Below are positions 1 through 8,374 of a stretch of 34,783 bases of DNA, in pieces. A program made the position numbers and the translations under genes. Where the stretch lies: IMG/VR virus record IMGVR_UViG_3300042889_001144, positions 1-34,783 of that record. One strand, 5' to 3'. The stretch comes from a virus. Numbering within the stretch: position 1 is the stretch's first letter; every line of letters begins with the position of its first letter. The notes under the pieces are model-generated. The model was not told the origin of the DNA. It did no database searches and saw only the letters and a list, made by a program, of their open reading frames with translations.

Positions 1-701
1 GAAAATTAAGAGCTACATGGTCTCCTGAATTGGCTCAAGACGTTAGTGCATTCCACAACATCGATGCTGAAGCTGAATTAACAGCTTTATTATCTGAGCA
101 AATTGCAGCAGAAGTTGACCGTGAAATCTTACGTGATTTACGTAAAGGTGCAGCTTGGAAAGCTAAGTGGGATTACAATGAGTGGAAATACGGTGGAGCA
201 TCAGGTGCTACATTACAAGGTTACACTCAAAAAGATTGGAACCAAACTTTGGTAACTAAGGTTAACCAAATTTCAGCTCAAATCCATAAGACTACATTAA
301 GAGGTGGTGCTAACTGGATCGTTGTTTCTTCAGAAGTTTCTGCAGTATTCGATGATTTAGAATATTTCCACGTATCTAACGCAGCTCCTGAGCAAGATTC
401 ATACAACATGGGTATCGAGAAAATCGGTTCTCTTGCTGGAAGATATCAAGTATATCGTGATCCTTACTTCCCAGCTAGCAAGATCTTAATTGGTCACAAA
501 GGTAAATCACTATTGGACGCTGGTTACATCTACGCTCCATATGTACCTTTACAATTAACTCCAACAATGTACAATCCGTTCACAATGACTCCTATCAAAG
601 GAATCATGACACGTTACGCAAAGAAAATGGTAAACAACCGTTACTTTGGTGTAATCGACGTGAAAGGTATCACTACATTCTCTTTGGATACATTAAGATA
701 A
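1..701 (+). CDS. 23: Major capsid protein (T4 gp23-like), C-terminal part
   Basis: The reading frame is open from the first base, so the gene begins upstream of the window; an in-frame TTG at 30 should not be taken as the start. About 232 residues are present. The first visible residues, KLRATWSPELAQDVSAFHN, followed by DAEAEL, match the conserved segment of T4-type major capsid proteins (gp23, HK97 fold) that reads roughly RKLxAxWxxELAQDLxAxHGLDAEAEL. The C-terminal end with a YAPYVPL motif and an RY(A/G)xxxVNNRY-like segment (residues RYAKKMVNNRYFGVI) is also typical. The protein forms the hexameric shell of the head. The stop is TAA at 699-701, followed by a strong terminator, as expected for a highly expressed gene. 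Codon use is richer in C/G-ending codons than in most neighbours, consistent with high expression. The family call is confident; the N-terminal part cannot be judged here. Confidence 0.93.
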   Translation, partial: KLRATWSPELAQDVSAFHNIDAEAELTALLSEQIAAEVDREILRDLRKGAAWKAKWDYNEWKYGGASGATLQGYTQKDWNQTLVTKVNQISAQIHKTTLRGGANWIVVSSEVSAVFDDLEYFHVSNAAPEQDSYNMGIEKIGSLAGRYQVYRDPYFPASKILIGHKGKSLLDAGYIYAPYVPLQLTPTMYNPFTMTPIKGIMTRYAKKMVNNRYFGVIDVKGITTFSLDTLR

Positions 702-720
702 TCTTAATAGGATTGAATAT

Positions 721-758
721 AAAAACCCTCGAAGAAATTCGGGGGTTTTTTGTTTTTT
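721..758 (+). terminator. Rho-independent terminator after the capsid gene
   Basis: CCCTCGAA (726-733) pairs with TTCGGGGG (738-745) with one T-G wobble around a GAAA loop, flanked by five A before and a long T run after (746-758 with one G). It stands 20 nt after the capsid stop and separates it from the early-type promoter of the next gene. Confidence 0.9.
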
Positions 759-786
759 GAATATTCCAAAAAATTTCATATATTTG
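756..786 (+). promoter_or_regulatory. Early, Bacteroidetes-type promoter for the SAP-like gene
   Basis: TTTG at 756-759, a 19-nt spacer, then TATATTTG at 779-786. This fits the known Bacteroidetes -33/-7 consensus (TTTG ... TAnnTTTG). Only four bases (caat) separate the -7 box from the ATG at 791, so the transcript should be leaderless or nearly so. The -33 box overlaps the T-tract of the capsid terminator. Confidence 0.65.
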
Positions 787-790
787 CAAT

Positions 791-1105
791 ATGGGTGAAG
801 TCGATTACAATAAATTAAGGTTAGATGTCTTAGAAAAAATGATACATTCTAGAGGTATAGAATGTAAGATGAATAAGACCGAAATGATTAGGACGTTGAA
901 ACTCGACGATGAGGGAAAGTATATTCCACCAATGAAAGAGACAACGTATGAAAAATCCGATGGAGGGTTTATTGTTAGTGTAGATTTATATAATCGTTCA
1001 CATTTAATACAACTTGGGAACTTAATTTTAAAGAAAGAAGCAAAAAACTTACACAGGTACGCAACCGGTATGTTATATTATTGGGTGAAACAAAAATTAA
1101 TTTAA
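791..1105 (+). CDS. Small protein with a SAP-like N-terminus
   Basis: The protein has 104 residues. Residues about 9-38 (LRLDVLEKMIHSRGIECKMN then KTEMIRTLKL) have the spacing of a SAP motif: Leu-x2-Leu, a central RGI, a polar loop and a second helix ending in xLIxxL. SAP motifs bind AT-rich DNA in many nuclear, phage and bacterial proteins. The remainder is basic and aromatic (RYATGMLYYWVKQKLI) and is not recognised. The start at 791 is fixed by the promoter, which leaves no room for an upstream start. The next gene begins two bases after its stop codon, so the two are co-transcribed. A DNA-binding role, possibly regulatory, is inference from the motif only. Confidence 0.7.
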   Translation: MGEVDYNKLRLDVLEKMIHSRGIECKMNKTEMIRTLKLDDEGKYIPPMKETTYEKSDGGFIVSVDLYNRSHLIQLGNLILKKEAKNLHRYATGMLYYWVKQKLI

Positions 1106-1106
1106 T

Positions 1107-1547
1107 ATGAATTGGATAGAGTATTTTTTACAGATTGCTGAGGTGGTAAAACTCAAATCTAAGGACCAATCTACACAGATAGGTGCCGTTGTAGTCGGTG
1201 AGGGTAATAACGTCCTTTCTACGGGTTATAATTCATTTCCAAGGGGTTTGGACGATTCATTACAAGAACGTCAGGAAAGACCCGAGAAATACTTCTGGAT
1301 GGAACATGCTGAACGTAATGCAATTTATAATGCTGCGTTAGAAGGTGTATCGTTGAAAAACTCAACAATCTACTTAACATCGGGATTACCTTGTATGGAT
1401 TGTGCTCGAGGAATTGTTAATTCCGGTATAAAGACGGTATATTGTAAGGAAGTCTGTACTACTAAAAATAAAGAAAAGTGGGATGAATCCCAAAGTAAGG
1501 CTAAACAACTTTTAAATGAGTGTGGGGTTAATATAGTTTATTATTAA
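1107..1547 (+). CDS. dCMP deaminase (deoxycytidylate deaminase)
   Basis: The 146-residue protein has the zinc-dependent cytidine/deoxycytidylate deaminase fold. Visible are the HAE catalytic motif at residues 67-69 (His zinc ligand, Glu proton shuttle) and PCMDC at 95-99 (two Cys zinc ligands). The early segment STQIGAVVV and the GYNSFPRG element are typical of dCMP deaminases such as T4 Cd and ComEB. It would convert dCMP to dUMP in the cytosol and so feed dTMP synthesis. A phage dUTPase lies at 12647-13246 and would also yield dUMP. The ATG follows the upstream stop by one base, so expression is coupled. Length is slightly below T4 Cd (193 aa), and no extra C-terminal domain is seen. It converges on the leftward block, with adjacent stop codons at 1545-1550. 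Confidence 0.9.
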   Translation: MNWIEYFLQIAEVVKLKSKDQSTQIGAVVVGEGNNVLSTGYNSFPRGLDDSLQERQERPEKYFWMEHAERNAIYNAALEGVSLKNSTIYLTSGLPCMDCARGIVNSGIKTVYCKEVCTTKNKEKWDESQSKAKQLLNECGVNIVYY

Positions 1548-2429
1548 TTACCAAGTACGACAAGCCCAATATCTTGGTTTCCAACGAGGACCTGGATTAT
1601 CACAATTCATACGAGCTCTAAATGACTTACGTCTTGCGGGGTTATTCTTTTTGATAACCATTCGTTTACCTTTAGCGGATTTACCACCAAAACCGAAATT
1701 TACCTTAACAACCTTACCCTTGTCGTTCTTGACATACACTTTAAACTTTTTAATATCACCTTGCATGATTTTTCCAAGTTGAACTTTACGTCCTTGATAT
1801 TCAGCCTCATTTAACATATTGGTCGACTCAAAATTTGTGTTTTGAACGGAACCCGATTCATCTTCATAAATTAAAACTGGCGTATCTTCGTTATATTCAA
1901 AAAGTCTTTGAAATTGTTCTTCAGATATTTGAATAATTGTTCTTTTTTCTACACCTTCAGATAATCTATCAAATTCTTTATATCTAAAAGGATTAGACAT
2001 TCTTTCTGGTTGACTAAATAATCTTTTTTTTCTTGTAAACGCAAAACTTCTACTTCTTTCATCAACATTTTGTTGTTCGTCAAATTTTGTCATTGTTGGT
2101 TTATTACCTTTTCCAATTTTAGGGTCCTTTCTTTCTGCACTTCTTTTTTGAGATGTCATCGCCTTCTTTTCCTTTTTATCATATGAAGAGGCAACTTTAG
2201 GAGTATCTTTTGACACTTTTTTTGATGGTCTACATTTTGGATATCCTTTTCTTCCTTTTTCACCATCAGCACTACTACGTCCACAAGGTGGATGTTTACC
2301 ATTAACTTTTTTACTTACATCTACCCATTTTTCTTTAAACCACCTACCTAAATCTTCTTGTAATACCTCACCATTATTGATGGATAATTTAATGTATTGT
2401 AGATCTTCTTCGTTTATGTGTATTTTCAT
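1548..2429 (-). CDS. Two-module phage protein: DUF5872-like plus a basic C-terminal virion-type domain
   Basis: Of 293 residues, about 33-105 carry a Cys/Lys-rich segment (WVDVSKKVNGKHPPCGRS, then YPKCRPS and a run of K/R) that I recognise as DUF5872-like, a family of unknown function seen in phage and large-virus proteins. The C-terminus (about 215-293) has the pattern KVVKVNFGFGG ... NNPARRKSFRARMNCDNPGP ... RYWACRTW, shared by many phage virion or head-associated proteins; its function is not established. A Glu-rich middle joins the two. The first ATG starts 3 nt after the upstream gene's stop, so this is the last gene of a two-gene unit transcribed from the late-type box at 2892. Four Cys could bind metal (inference). 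It is probably packaged in or attached to the virion. Confidence 0.65.
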   Translation of the reverse strand: MKIHINEEDLQYIKLSINNGEVLQEDLGRWFKEKWVDVSKKVNGKHPPCGRSSADGEKGRKGYPKCRPSKKVSKDTPKVASSYDKKEKKAMTSQKRSAERKDPKIGKGNKPTMTKFDEQQNVDERSRSFAFTRKKRLFSQPERMSNPFRYKEFDRLSEGVEKRTIIQISEEQFQRLFEYNEDTPVLIYEDESGSVQNTNFESTNMLNEAEYQGRKVQLGKIMQGDIKKFKVYVKNDKGKVVKVNFGFGGKSAKGKRMVIKKNNPARRKSFRARMNCDNPGPRWKPRYWACRTW

Positions 2430-2432
2430 GAT

Positions 2433-2888
2433 TTACTTTTTACCGCTACAATATGAACCCGAACATTGTTTTTTACCATCTAATCCTTTTATTTTACCTT
2501 TACAAACTTGTACAGCATAACCATTTGCATATGCCGATGGATAAACTTTAAATTTAGATTTTGCGGCAGATAAACCTCTAGAACAAAGTTTATTACTCTT
2601 TTTTTCCGCTTCTGACAAATTCTTTTGTTCAAAGTAACCATCAATAAAGTTAGCCACTTCTTCAATATCATCTTTAGATGTAGTTATATGGTCACCCGCC
2701 CACGCGTGTTCACCCGTAACTAATTTTGGAAAATCAGATTGGTGTTTATAGGACAATATCTTTTCGATATCATTTTTAATTTGAACTAAGTTGGATAAAA
2801 CCATGTAAGTTCCGTCTTCAGATATGTGTGATTCTTGTTCCTTTACCACTTTTTTTAAATGTTTCTTAATTAATTCAGTTATATTCAT
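2433..2888 (-). CDS. Hypothetical virion-associated protein with an SAYANG motif
   Basis: This is a 151-residue protein. The N-terminal half is mixed helical and not recognised. The C-terminal half has KSKFKVYPSAYANGYAVQVC followed by a Lys/Gly/Cys tail; the PSAYANG element recurs in many phage proteins of unknown function and is often near the capsid gene. Three cysteines in the last 25 residues suggest a metal site or disulphide (inference). The start codon lies 3 nt after TATTTATT (2892-2899 on the + strand), which fixes the start and suggests late expression. It is followed at 3 nt by the DUF5872-like gene. Confidence 0.65.
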   Translation of the reverse strand: MNITELIKKHLKKVVKEQESHISEDGTYMVLSNLVQIKNDIEKILSYKHQSDFPKLVTGEHAWAGDHITTSKDDIEEVANFIDGYFEQKNLSEAEKKSNKLCSRGLSAAKSKFKVYPSAYANGYAVQVCKGKIKGLDGKKQCSGSYCSGKK

Positions 2889-2891
2889 AAT

Positions 2892-2899
2892 AATAAATA
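2892..2899 (-). promoter_or_regulatory. Late-type promoter box TATTTATT
   Basis: Read on the minus strand the sequence is cTATTTATTatt followed by ATG (start at 2888), a 3-nt spacer. There is no TTTG box at -33. Confidence 0.55.
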
Positions 2900-2902
2900 G
2901 TT

Positions 2903-4276
2903 TTATTTTTCAGATACTATCTCAAATTTTATTGTTTCGTTATAGAATATCTCCTCTGTATGAGTTTTTCCCTTTATTTCGACCATATATTCTCTCGGTA
3001 TCATAAATGAAGTGTCAAACACAAATGAGTTTTCGTTTGTTACATCAAGTTGTGTCCAGTCGTAAACAACAACATCGGTTCTACCTTCTTTAATGAAAAT
3101 TCTATAGAATACTTCATCAAATAAAACTGATTTTGGTTCATTTATTGACCTAAATGTAACAACCACTTTTCTTTTTTCTCCCCTTAATATTTTTTCATTT
3201 TGTTTCAATCCGAAAAATTGAATAACGTATCTTTGTAATTCTGTTTGATTTTCACCAATTGTAAATCCGGCAGTATAAGGTTTTGGTACGAATTTTTGAC
3301 TAACGTTACTTATTGACACCCCATTAAGGAGTAGTCCTTTCCATTTATCAATATAGAACCTTTTTCCGTCACACAAGACACCCTGTAAACCAAATGTAAC
3401 CTTATATATTCCTTTTCGTATTTTATTTGTTGTAAGTCCTGTTAATCCACTAATAGGTGTTCCACTATTATCAGTAATGTCAACTGTTGGTAATGAATCT
3501 AAATCATAGTAATTAGTTCCCTTTGTAACATGTAGGTATAAATTCTGTGTTTGTTTTTCAATAAAATTATGTCTATTATCTTCTATTCTATCTTGAAACA
3601 CAGATTCAACAAAAGGTTCAAAGAATGTTTGTGTGTATTTTGTAAAAAACGCCACAGATTGGTCAATTTCAGGTGTGATATTTTGATATATTACTTCAAA
3701 AGCAATTCCTAACCCGTGATTTGTATTCCCCGATAAAATTATACCATTTATATAACTTGTAATATCAACATCTAAATTTTCATTACCATTATCAAAATGT
3801 GCGGTGGTAACAATAACAGGGTCGGTACTATAAACACCCTGACTTGACCATTGATTCAATGTGGTTTTATTAAACCAGTTAGATGGTCTCTCATCAAATG
3901 TACTATTACCTGCAGTAAAGTCATATTCACTATCTTGATAATCAAAACCTAAACCTTCGTCCCAAAACTCACTTATTTTAAAAACTATTAGATTAAATGA
4001 AGTTGCACGATTTCTACCAGTGGTTCTATTCTGACCCTTTAATCCCTCGTCACCAAATATGGTATTGGTCATTTTTAAATAATGTTTAGTATTTTGGTTA
4101 ATAACCAAATCACCATTATTTATTTTACCTTGTAAATCTGTAAGATTAACTTTAAATAAAAATTTAGAAAATCCTGAACCATAGAAAATCTCGGTAGTTG
4201 GGTTTTTAGCCGTGTTTACCTGAGAATTCTTGATTATCGTGTTGTTTTTTTCAAAATATGAACGGAAATATGACAT
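2903..4276 (-). CDS. Virion structural protein, probably baseplate or fibre component
   Basis: The 457-residue protein is rich in Asn, Thr, Phe and Tyr with little predicted helix, the composition of beta-structured tail proteins. Residues about 20-75 (IFYGSGFSKFLFKVNLTDL ... HYLKMTNTIFGDE) resemble the start of a DNRLRE-like beta-sandwich, in which a structural FxVxL strand is followed by xLxMxN; the resemblance is weak. No enzyme motif is visible. It lies downstream of the OB-fold baseplate protein in the same direction, with a 23-nt gap containing its own late-type box, so a baseplate or fibre-attachment role is likely from context. I do not recognise a named T4 counterpart. Confidence 0.6.
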   Translation of the reverse strand: MSYFRSYFEKNNTIIKNSQVNTAKNPTTEIFYGSGFSKFLFKVNLTDLQGKINNGDLVINQNTKHYLKMTNTIFGDEGLKGQNRTTGRNRATSFNLIVFKISEFWDEGLGFDYQDSEYDFTAGNSTFDERPSNWFNKTTLNQWSSQGVYSTDPVIVTTAHFDNGNENLDVDITSYINGIILSGNTNHGLGIAFEVIYQNITPEIDQSVAFFTKYTQTFFEPFVESVFQDRIEDNRHNFIEKQTQNLYLHVTKGTNYYDLDSLPTVDITDNSGTPISGLTGLTTNKIRKGIYKVTFGLQGVLCDGKRFYIDKWKGLLLNGVSISNVSQKFVPKPYTAGFTIGENQTELQRYVIQFFGLKQNEKILRGEKRKVVVTFRSINEPKSVLFDEVFYRIFIKEGRTDVVVYDWTQLDVTNENSFVFDTSFMIPREYMVEIKGKTHTEEIFYNETIKFEIVSEK

Positions 4277-4286
4277 CTTCTTTATT

Positions 4287-4294
4287 AATAAATA
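4287..4294 (-). promoter_or_regulatory. Late-type promoter box TATTTATT
   Basis: On the minus strand gATATTTATTAA stands 10 nt before the ATG at 4276. No -33 TTTG box. Confidence 0.5.
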
Positions 4295-4299
4295 TCAAA

Positions 4300-5859
4300 T
4301 TAGTTGATTCTAATTGAATTATTTAAAATATCTTGTTTCATTGTTTCCATCAACTTCATTAAATTAATATAATTTGGGTCACTCGGTACTGGAGGACCGA
4401 CTAAATTGTGTTGGTGACTGAATATTAAATTAATTATGGACTCAATAAGTCTAATAAGGGTTTCACCTCTAACTGATGAATATGTGTGAGGTAAAATGTC
4501 ATTCATGTAATTTTCCTGACTTAATTCATATTTTTCCAATTTAGAAAAATCTATCGCAATTTGTTTTTCAGGGGGATTAGACTCTGGAGATAACAAAAAT
4601 ATTTTATCCGATTTCAAAGATGAGAAAGTTTGTTCTGAACTTGGTGTGTCTCTTAATTTTGTAACAGTTTTAGTTATAGGTTTGGTTGCTGGTGACATTT
4701 TTGTTTTATCATAAACTAACCCACTTTTAGGACCAATTCCAGACGCTAAAATAATATTATTGAATATGATTACCCTATTGTTTATTTCATCTTGAGTTGT
4801 CAATATAGAATTTACACAAGATAATGTTGGTCTAAAATAAAATGGATGTAAATCAACACTTGAAAATGGTAGTGTTGGATTTATGTGAAACAGACTTGTT
4901 TTATTGTGTATTTTCTTTAAGGTATGTCTAATTTTTTTATAGATACCATTTACTCCATTAGACAAAATATCCGATACGAATACAGTAAATGTTGGTTCTG
5001 TTGTTCCCGTTGTTATTAATTGAGTACTACCCGTAATAATTGGTGAATTTTCTAATTTTGGATTATTTGTGTTATATATGTTACCATAGACTGTCTGTTT
5101 AGCATTATCAAAATCTTTAATTAGATATACATAGAAACTAATAATTGCGTTACTACCATCAAATTTATCAATACTATATTCTATTATAGATTTTAAATTT
5201 TTAGACTCAGTAATAAGTTCAGTTGTAGTCTCATCATAATATTCTAATTTATTAGTATATTTTTTAAGGTGAAGTGTTGCCATTTTATTTGACATGTATG
5301 GCTTATTAAACATGTTTGGTGCTTGAGCAACCATCGTTTTTGGTACAAACTTACCTCCTCTTAAAGAGAGTCCGTTTTCTGTAAACAAAACGTCTGAACC
5401 ATTTTTACCATATACGGCATAATCTTCATATTTTGCAATTGATGATTTTGCAAAGGTATCAATAATTTGACCATCTTTTTGATTAACGATTTTGGGTAAT
5501 TCTGAATCGGCACCTCCATATGTTGTGTTTTTAACTTGAGATGCGTATACTTGTGTGTTAAAATCATGTGTTGTGGTAAATGGTCCAGAAATATATTCTC
5601 TATTTACCGTGTCTTTAATCGGGTCATAATTGATGATTTTAATTGATTGTCCGATTAAGGGTACATAGTTTATATTAGCGGGTAAAAATGGAATAGCAAT
5701 AAAAGGGTCTTTGTCGTCCCATGGTTCGTATTTTAAAGCACCAGCAGAAGGTCCAGAACCGTTACCAAATGTTTGGATACGTATTCTACCTAACCCCAAC
5801 GGGTCTCTATTATCTGAACATAGACCCAGTTCAATAATTCTAGTGCTCACATCACTCAT
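4300..5859 (-). CDS. Baseplate protein with N-terminal gp5/Vgr-like OB fold
   Basis: This 519-residue protein opens with a segment (about residues 5-95) typical of OB-fold domains of baseplate hub or spike proteins: DPLGLGRIRIQTFGNG, then WDDKDPFIAIPFLPA and VPLIGQSIKIINYD. Similar modules occur in T4 gp5 and in marine T4-like baseplate proteins. The middle is beta-rich and Thr/Asn-rich, and the C-terminal 60 residues look helical (ETLIRLIESIINLIFSHQHN). No lysozyme domain is visible, unlike T4 gp5, so puncturing may rely on another protein. The start codon overlaps the stop of the 66-residue gene (ATGA), showing translational coupling. A role as central baseplate or hub protein is likely but not proven; it could be a wedge protein. 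Confidence 0.65.
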   Translation of the reverse strand: MSDVSTRIIELGLCSDNRDPLGLGRIRIQTFGNGSGPSAGALKYEPWDDKDPFIAIPFLPANINYVPLIGQSIKIINYDPIKDTVNREYISGPFTTTHDFNTQVYASQVKNTTYGGADSELPKIVNQKDGQIIDTFAKSSIAKYEDYAVYGKNGSDVLFTENGLSLRGGKFVPKTMVAQAPNMFNKPYMSNKMATLHLKKYTNKLEYYDETTTELITESKNLKSIIEYSIDKFDGSNAIISFYVYLIKDFDNAKQTVYGNIYNTNNPKLENSPIITGSTQLITTGTTEPTFTVFVSDILSNGVNGIYKKIRHTLKKIHNKTSLFHINPTLPFSSVDLHPFYFRPTLSCVNSILTTQDEINNRVIIFNNIILASGIGPKSGLVYDKTKMSPATKPITKTVTKLRDTPSSEQTFSSLKSDKIFLLSPESNPPEKQIAIDFSKLEKYELSQENYMNDILPHTYSSVRGETLIRLIESIINLIFSHQHNLVGPPVPSDPNYINLMKLMETMKQDILNNSIRIN

Positions 5860-6056
5860 TTCTTAATTCTTTTTTCTATTTCATCGTTTATTTCATTGAA
5901 CAATTCTTCAACACTATCAAGATGTCTTGTTAAATCAATGATTAATGTTTTTGTTTTTTCAAATTCATCATTCAATTCATTTATTGCAAGAAATAAATCT
6001 TTATTTGATTTATTTTTAACATCGCTAATAACTTCAATAATTTTTTCTTTATCCAT
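5856..6056 (-). CDS. Small coiled-coil protein
   Basis: This 66-residue, highly charged protein is almost entirely helical. Heptad-like Leu/Ile spacing runs from about residue 5 to 62 (IIEVISDVKNKSNKDLFLAI ... LIIDLTRHLDSVEELFNEIN), so it probably forms a coiled coil. It sits between two large baseplate-type genes: 1 nt after the 640-residue gene's stop, and overlapping the start of the OB-fold gene by 4 nt. A structural adaptor or assembly chaperone role is inference from context. No family is recognised. Confidence 0.6.
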   Translation of the reverse strand: MDKEKIIEVISDVKNKSNKDLFLAINELNDEFEKTKTLIIDLTRHLDSVEELFNEINDEIEKRIKK

Positions 6057-6057
6057 A

Positions 6058-7980
6058 TTAAAATGTACCTCCTCCTACTGTTAATAATCCTGGTGGAATA
6101 AATACCGCACCAACGAATGGACTTGGGTGTGGTATAATAACCGAAGTATTACTTGCGGCTATGAATCCATTTGTATCTTGTTCTTCTACGTGACCACTGA
6201 TTACTGATTTTACTAAATCAATTATTTTATTGTCCTCACCAAATATGGGTGAAGTTGGGACACCAGCCTCTTCTAATTTTTCAATCGCACGAATTACGGC
6301 GCTATCTTCACTATATCCAGGTTTTTGCAAGAAAAATGGTAATAAAAAAGTACTAATTCCAGCAGTTGCAAACCCACCACCAAAACCTGACAAAGCTAAA
6401 TCAATTGCTTTATTTATTAAACCATATAAGTCTTTACAAGTGTCAAAACCACTTTCAAGTATTTTTGTCAAAATTGCAATTAATGATAATAAAATTAATC
6501 GATATCTTTTACCTTTCTTTTTTAATATTGTTGCAGCTATGTCGGTCAAAAATACTATTAAATCTTTTTTAACTCTTCTCCAAAATTCATTAATAAATTT
6601 CCATAATAATTTTGTAATAATTTCATTAAATAATTTATATAAAATTTTCATCATTTGTTTGGCGGTTTTTATAACCCCACCAACACCTGTAACTAAAATT
6701 TTATAAACTATAATAAATGGTAAAAAATATTTTGGACTTAATACCGACCCAATAAGTGCCTTTGGTAGATTAAGTATGAAAGTATTTAAAATAGACAAAT
6801 GAAAATTATCTGGAGGTATTGAACCTTCAGATTGGTTATGAGCGTCAGACGCCGCATTAAATAAGGCGTCATTTACTGAATCATTTAAATTACCATCGTC
6901 ATAAACAAAATCTTCAAAGTGTGTTGCATTTATAGGTATTTTAAAATTGTTACAATCTCTAAACTTTAGTACTTTATCTAACCTATCTTTTTCATCATCT
7001 AAATCAACTCCCTCTACATCATCAAAGTCAAAATAAGATTGAACATCTTCGTCATTTTCGTTAAATTCTGTAGTTGCATTAGGAATTTTACCATTTTTAG
7101 GGTTTCCACACATTGCACATAGTTTCGCTAATAATCTATTTAAATCATTAAAACCCTTATCAAATAAAGGAGGTTCACTACCGTCACCATGTAATGTCAT
7201 GTATATTGCGGTTTTGGTAACTCCACTAAAATCTACGGGTTCAATACTTGAATAATAATCAGTAAAAAATGTTTTTATATTTTTACCTTGTAAACCTGCA
7301 ACATCATATCTTTGATTTGATTCGTCCCACGATAATGAAAATAATGAATTTCCGTTTGTTGCTTTATACAATTCCGGAGTATTGGGTGCACCGAATAAAC
7401 TATGTAATTTTTTATTCATTTTAATTAATCCCTTATCAGGTGAATCTTTCTCGTAAACAATTTGACCAACGTTTGATGTTGGGTCAACAGTTAATACGTT
7501 CATAAAATCAAATTCTTGTGGTCTTAATGTTGCGGTGTCAGTTGAACCAAATGTTTGGTTGGAACCACATATACCATCTCCAGCAAATAATATTTTTTGT
7601 ACCGCTTCTAAAATAATTTGTTGTGACGATTTTAAAGTTTCAATCGCCGATTCGTTTGTAAGTTGTCTTAATCTTTGTTTTGAAAATAACTTATCTGATG
7701 ATTCAACTTTTATATTTTTGGCACTTACAAATTTTTCTACTGTTTCTAATAAATCAGAGAATACGTCACTAGCTCTATTTATCCCACCCTCTAACTTTTT
7801 TAGTTTTTTTGCTGAAAAATCTGATAAGGTTTTTGATAAGTCATCGGCACCTTTTAATGCTTTGTTTTCATAACCATCAACAAATTTGTTAGCCTTATCC
7901 TTAGCATTATCTTTTGCCCTTTTAATAGCATCAATTTTTTGCCTAATCTTTTTTCTTGTTTCCTTTATTTTGTTGGACAT
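6058..7980 (-). CDS. Large virion protein with a hydrophobic central region
   Basis: The 640-residue protein starts with a very basic helix (residues 1-60, Lys every two or three residues) and a coiled-coil-like stretch. It then has an acidic middle (about 300-330, NENDEDVQSYFDFDDVEGVD) and, from about 395 to 550, several hydrophobic helices. Examples are SVLSPKYFLPFIIVYKILV, YRLILLSLIAILTKIL and GGFATAGISTFLLPFFL. The C-terminus is Gly/Pro-rich and beta-like. The LSPKxxLPF element occurs in other large phage structural proteins. Placement among baseplate genes suggests a virion protein, and the hydrophobic block suggests a membrane-contacting role at infection (inference). It overlaps the upstream gene by 1 nt (TAATG). 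Confidence 0.6.
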   Translation of the reverse strand: MSNKIKETRKKIRQKIDAIKRAKDNAKDKANKFVDGYENKALKGADDLSKTLSDFSAKKLKKLEGGINRASDVFSDLLETVEKFVSAKNIKVESSDKLFSKQRLRQLTNESAIETLKSSQQIILEAVQKILFAGDGICGSNQTFGSTDTATLRPQEFDFMNVLTVDPTSNVGQIVYEKDSPDKGLIKMNKKLHSLFGAPNTPELYKATNGNSLFSLSWDESNQRYDVAGLQGKNIKTFFTDYYSSIEPVDFSGVTKTAIYMTLHGDGSEPPLFDKGFNDLNRLLAKLCAMCGNPKNGKIPNATTEFNENDEDVQSYFDFDDVEGVDLDDEKDRLDKVLKFRDCNNFKIPINATHFEDFVYDDGNLNDSVNDALFNAASDAHNQSEGSIPPDNFHLSILNTFILNLPKALIGSVLSPKYFLPFIIVYKILVTGVGGVIKTAKQMMKILYKLFNEIITKLLWKFINEFWRRVKKDLIVFLTDIAATILKKKGKRYRLILLSLIAILTKILESGFDTCKDLYGLINKAIDLALSGFGGGFATAGISTFLLPFFLQKPGYSEDSAVIRAIEKLEEAGVPTSPIFGEDNKIIDLVKSVISGHVEEQDTNGFIAASNTSVIIPHPSPFVGAVFIPPGLLTVGGGTF

Positions 7981-8360
7981 TATAGTGTGTAGTTTGACTT
8001 ACCTTTATTATCAGAACCAGTTTCCATTAATTTGTCCAATATTTCTCTATCTTCATCAGATAAGGTTAATTTACCCATAGGTCCACCGGCCTTACCTGTA
8101 GATTGTGTTTGTTTTAATAAAACACCTTGTAGTTTAACTAAGGAGATTTTTTTCTCAGTACAATCGTTTAGGATTTTTTGTTGTTCTTTGATGACGGGAC
8201 CTATTACACTCATGTCCTCAGCATCTTTCATAAATGTTAACATTTTCTTTGTTATCATTGATGCTGTATTCTTTTGTTCCACAATGTCATTGTAGATTTC
8301 CTGCATTAAAGCTAATGCAGAATCAACCTCTAAGGAGATTAAATTTCTTTGTGTTCTCAT
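7980..8360 (-). CDS. Hypothetical helical protein, late gene
   Basis: This 126-residue protein is mostly alpha-helical. Its long amphipathic helices (LEVDSALALMQEIYNDIVEQ ... MLTFMKDAEDMSVIGPVIKE) suggest a coiled coil, and it has a Gly-rich hinge (TGKAGGPMGK). No domain is recognised. The ATG lies 3 nt after a TATTTATT box, so it heads the leftward unit 7980-4300 with the large hydrophobic protein. A virion or assembly role is likely from context alone. Confidence 0.6.
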   Translation of the reverse strand: MRTQRNLISLEVDSALALMQEIYNDIVEQKNTASMITKKMLTFMKDAEDMSVIGPVIKEQQKILNDCTEKKISLVKLQGVLLKQTQSTGKAGGPMGKLTLSDEDREILDKLMETGSDNKGKSNYTL

Positions 8361-8363
8361 ACC

Positions 8364-8371
8364 AATAAATA
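8364..8371 (-). promoter_or_regulatory. Late-type promoter box TATTTATT
   Basis: Minus strand ccTATTTATTggt is followed at once by ATG (8360). The spacer is 3 nt; no -33 TTTG box. It also lies just before the sigma gene's stop. Confidence 0.55.
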
Positions 8372-8374
8372 GGT

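Noticed and set aside
6230-6706. Plus-strand frame of 158 residues
   Set aside because: Shadow of the large leftward virion gene; no promoter and no recognisable domain.
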